From Sodalis-like endosymbiont of Proechinophthirus fluctus (GTDB taxonomy: Bacteria; Pseudomonadota; Gammaproteobacteria; Enterobacterales; Enterobacteriaceae): DNA of 8,885 nucleotides. How positions within the stretch are numbered: position 1 is the stretch's first letter; the number at the start of each line of letters is the position of its first letter. The notes under the pieces were generated by a model. The model was not told the origin of the DNA. It did not search any database and saw nothing but the letters and a program-made list of their open reading frames with translations. The position numbers were made by a program, and so were the translations under genes. Positions 7,535 to 8,885 of the stretch are shown one piece after another. The stretch covers positions 96,303 to 105,187 of the forward strand of contig NZ_LECR01000090.1 of NCBI RefSeq assembly GCF_001602625.1, written 5' to 3'.

Positions 7535-8885
7535 TCACCTTTCTCTAGTTTGGCGTTCCCATTCCTTAAGTCTTTTTCGGACTTCATCCTCCAGGTGCTT
7601 ACGCGGGAGTTGATCCATATTGAGCTGATAATTCAGACCATCCCAGGAACCATAAATCCGCAACGGGATCGCGGTGGAAGTCAGGACACGTACTAGCCGC
7701 GGATCTCCTTTCCAGCCCTGCAATACCCGTATCTGTAAATTCACATCGCATTTTCGCTCTGGTAAATTCAGGGTACCATCGCCAATAAGCTCCAGAAATT
7801 CGGAATCCCCCTCCAGATCAAAAAGCCGCAGATTGCCCTGGTTAAGGGTAGCGTTAGCGGTAAGCTGGCGCACTTGTGAATAATGCTCGTTGCGTTCCTC
7901 GGTCGCAACACTGCCATTAGTGCGCGTTATCTCACTCTGAATTAACTGCGGTATGTTTATCCCTTCTAGTTTGGCGTTATCCAATATTATAGCAGCGGAT
8001 CCCTGCCAACCGCGGGCAAAATCCATCGCGGTGAAATTATGTCCCCACACCTCTCCTTGCAGGGAGAGGTAGCCGTTCAATGTTTGGGGCAATGCAAACG
8101 CTTTCAGCAGCGGGCTGAGCGCGACGCGGGAAAATTTCGGATGCAGATGGAACAGAGGCTGTTTGCCGGTGGTATCCAACGTGCCGGGCAAATTAAACTC
8201 CCCTTCGCCAAGTTTGCCGGTAAATGTGTTCAAGCTCAACTGCCCACAGCGGTTGTCCGCCTGCAAATTAAAATCTGTCATTGTCAGACCGTGATAAATG
8301 ACGTTTTTGGCGTTCAGGCTAAGCTGACCGCTAAAATCATTAAGATTGGACAGATCGTTATCCGTCAGAGCGCTGTTGGCTATTACCGGTCGACCCGTGG
8401 TGGCGCTTTGATTCTGCGCCCACGCGTCGTTGCTGTTGGCAGTCGGCTGCAGCCCCAGCAAGGTATCTAGATTTAAGGTCTTCGCAAATAAATCTAGTTG
8501 ATACATCGGCTCATCGCCCAATAGGGCGCTTATCTGACCACTTAACTCGCTGTCGTTGGCGCTGAAGGTCAATTCACCGAGCGTTAGCGACTGATTGACA
8601 GCGGAATAATCGGCATTGAAGGAGCCTTCACCTTCAATGCCCTGCTCCGGCAGGCCATTAGCGCGTAGCCGATAACTGAATTTGTCCATGTGGGCGCTAA
8701 ACTTGCGCGGGTATTGACTAAGATCCAAACTACCGTTGAGGGAGACCGTCAGATCACGTTGATCGCGATTGAGACGACCAGAAAATTCGATACTTGCTTT
8801 GCGTGCATCGTCCTGTTTCATTTGCAAATTCAGGTCGCGTAAATTGAGTTGTTCATTAGCATATCGCTGCCAGATAAGTAAGCTG
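7535..8885 (-). CDS. asmA: AsmA family outer membrane biogenesis protein, 5' end outside window
   Basis: AsmA is an inner-membrane-anchored, largely periplasmic protein linked to outer membrane assembly and, for the wider family, to lipid transport between membranes. The frame is open from the right edge to the TGA 7535-7537, giving 449 residues, about three quarters of the about 617 aa in E. coli. Matching segments include FSGRLNRDQRDLTVSLNG (E. coli FSGRVNRDQRDLTISLNG), GIEGEGSFNADY, NLPGTLDTTGK, the GWQGSA stretch followed by LEGINIPQLIQ, IPLRIYGSWDGLNYQL and QLPRKHLEDE. No frameshift or internal stop is seen. The N-terminal membrane segment lies outside the window. The product ends at RQTRER, about 18 residues earlier than E. 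coli AsmA, losing only the poorly conserved charged tail. Transcription runs toward the EPS remnants. Confidence 0.95.
   Translation of the reverse strand, partial: SLLIWQRYANEQLNLRDLNLQMKQDDARKASIEFSGRLNRDQRDLTVSLNGSLDLSQYPRKFSAHMDKFSYRLRANGLPEQGIEGEGSFNADYSAVNQSLTLGELTFSANDSELSGQISALLGDEPMYQLDLFAKTLNLDTLLGLQPTANSNDAWAQNQSATTGRPVIANSALTDNDLSNLNDFSGQLSLNAKNVIYHGLTMTDFNLQADNRCGQLSLNTFTGKLGEGEFNLPGTLDTTGKQPLFHLHPKFSRVALSPLLKAFALPQTLNGYLSLQGEVWGHNFTAMDFARGWQGSAAIILDNAKLEGINIPQLIQSEITRTNGSVATEERNEHYSQVRQLTANATLNQGNLRLFDLEGDSEFLELIGDGTLNLPERKCDVNLQIRVLQGWKGDPRLVRVLTSTAIPLRIYGSWDGLNYQLNMDQLPRKHLEDEVRKRLKEWERQTRER

Noticed and set aside
8039..8470. 143-codon open frame on the plus strand
   Set aside because: It is antisense to the well-supported asmA frame and has no recognisable motif.

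Overview
The window looks like a decaying exopolysaccharide (EPS) locus from an enterobacterial genome in the course of reduction. Protein similarities (AsmA, ManC, ManB and a WcaJ-type sugar transferase) are closest, from memory, to Enterobacterales such as E. coli, Erwinia and Pantoea. The many frameshifts, in-frame stops and long stretches without intact genes suggest a recently host-restricted symbiont of the Sodalis type. That taxonomic guess is inference only.

Layout, left to right. Positions 1-582 (minus) hold the 5' part of manB (phosphomannomutase), broken by a 4-bp tandem duplication. Positions 583-924 are non-coding with a possible promoter and palindrome for manB. Positions 925-2340 (minus) hold manC, the only complete intact gene. 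Positions 2341-2903 are non-coding, with a palindrome upstream of manC and a minus-strand intrinsic terminator at 2723-2754. Positions about 2904-5410 (minus) hold a long, heavily broken gene whose reassembled pieces read like a right-handed beta-helix protein, possibly of the WcaM/AmsF/WceF kind. A perfect 20-bp-stem terminator lies at 5417-5463. Positions 5544-6310 (minus) are the C-terminal half of a WcaJ-type undecaprenyl-phosphate sugar phosphotransferase, as a pseudogene. Positions about 6385-7315 (plus) are an N-terminally truncated Wzx-type flippase pseudogene. Positions 7316-7534 hold an unassigned fragment. Positions 7535-8885 (minus) are the 3' three quarters of asmA, intact as far as the window shows.

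Together these form a recognisable pathway: ManB and ManC make GDP-mannose, WcaJ loads the first sugar onto the lipid carrier, Wzx flips the repeat unit, and a beta-helix protein may modify the polymer. In E. coli asmA also lies near the colanic acid cluster, so the position agrees. Nearly every EPS-specific step here is dead, while manC and asmA stay open. Short open reading frames across 2900-7500 are mostly not real genes. The informative signal is the patchwork of frames that reassembles into known families. I saw no intact novel system; the main interest is the fossil locus, the mutations that killed it, and the preserved transcription signals inside it.
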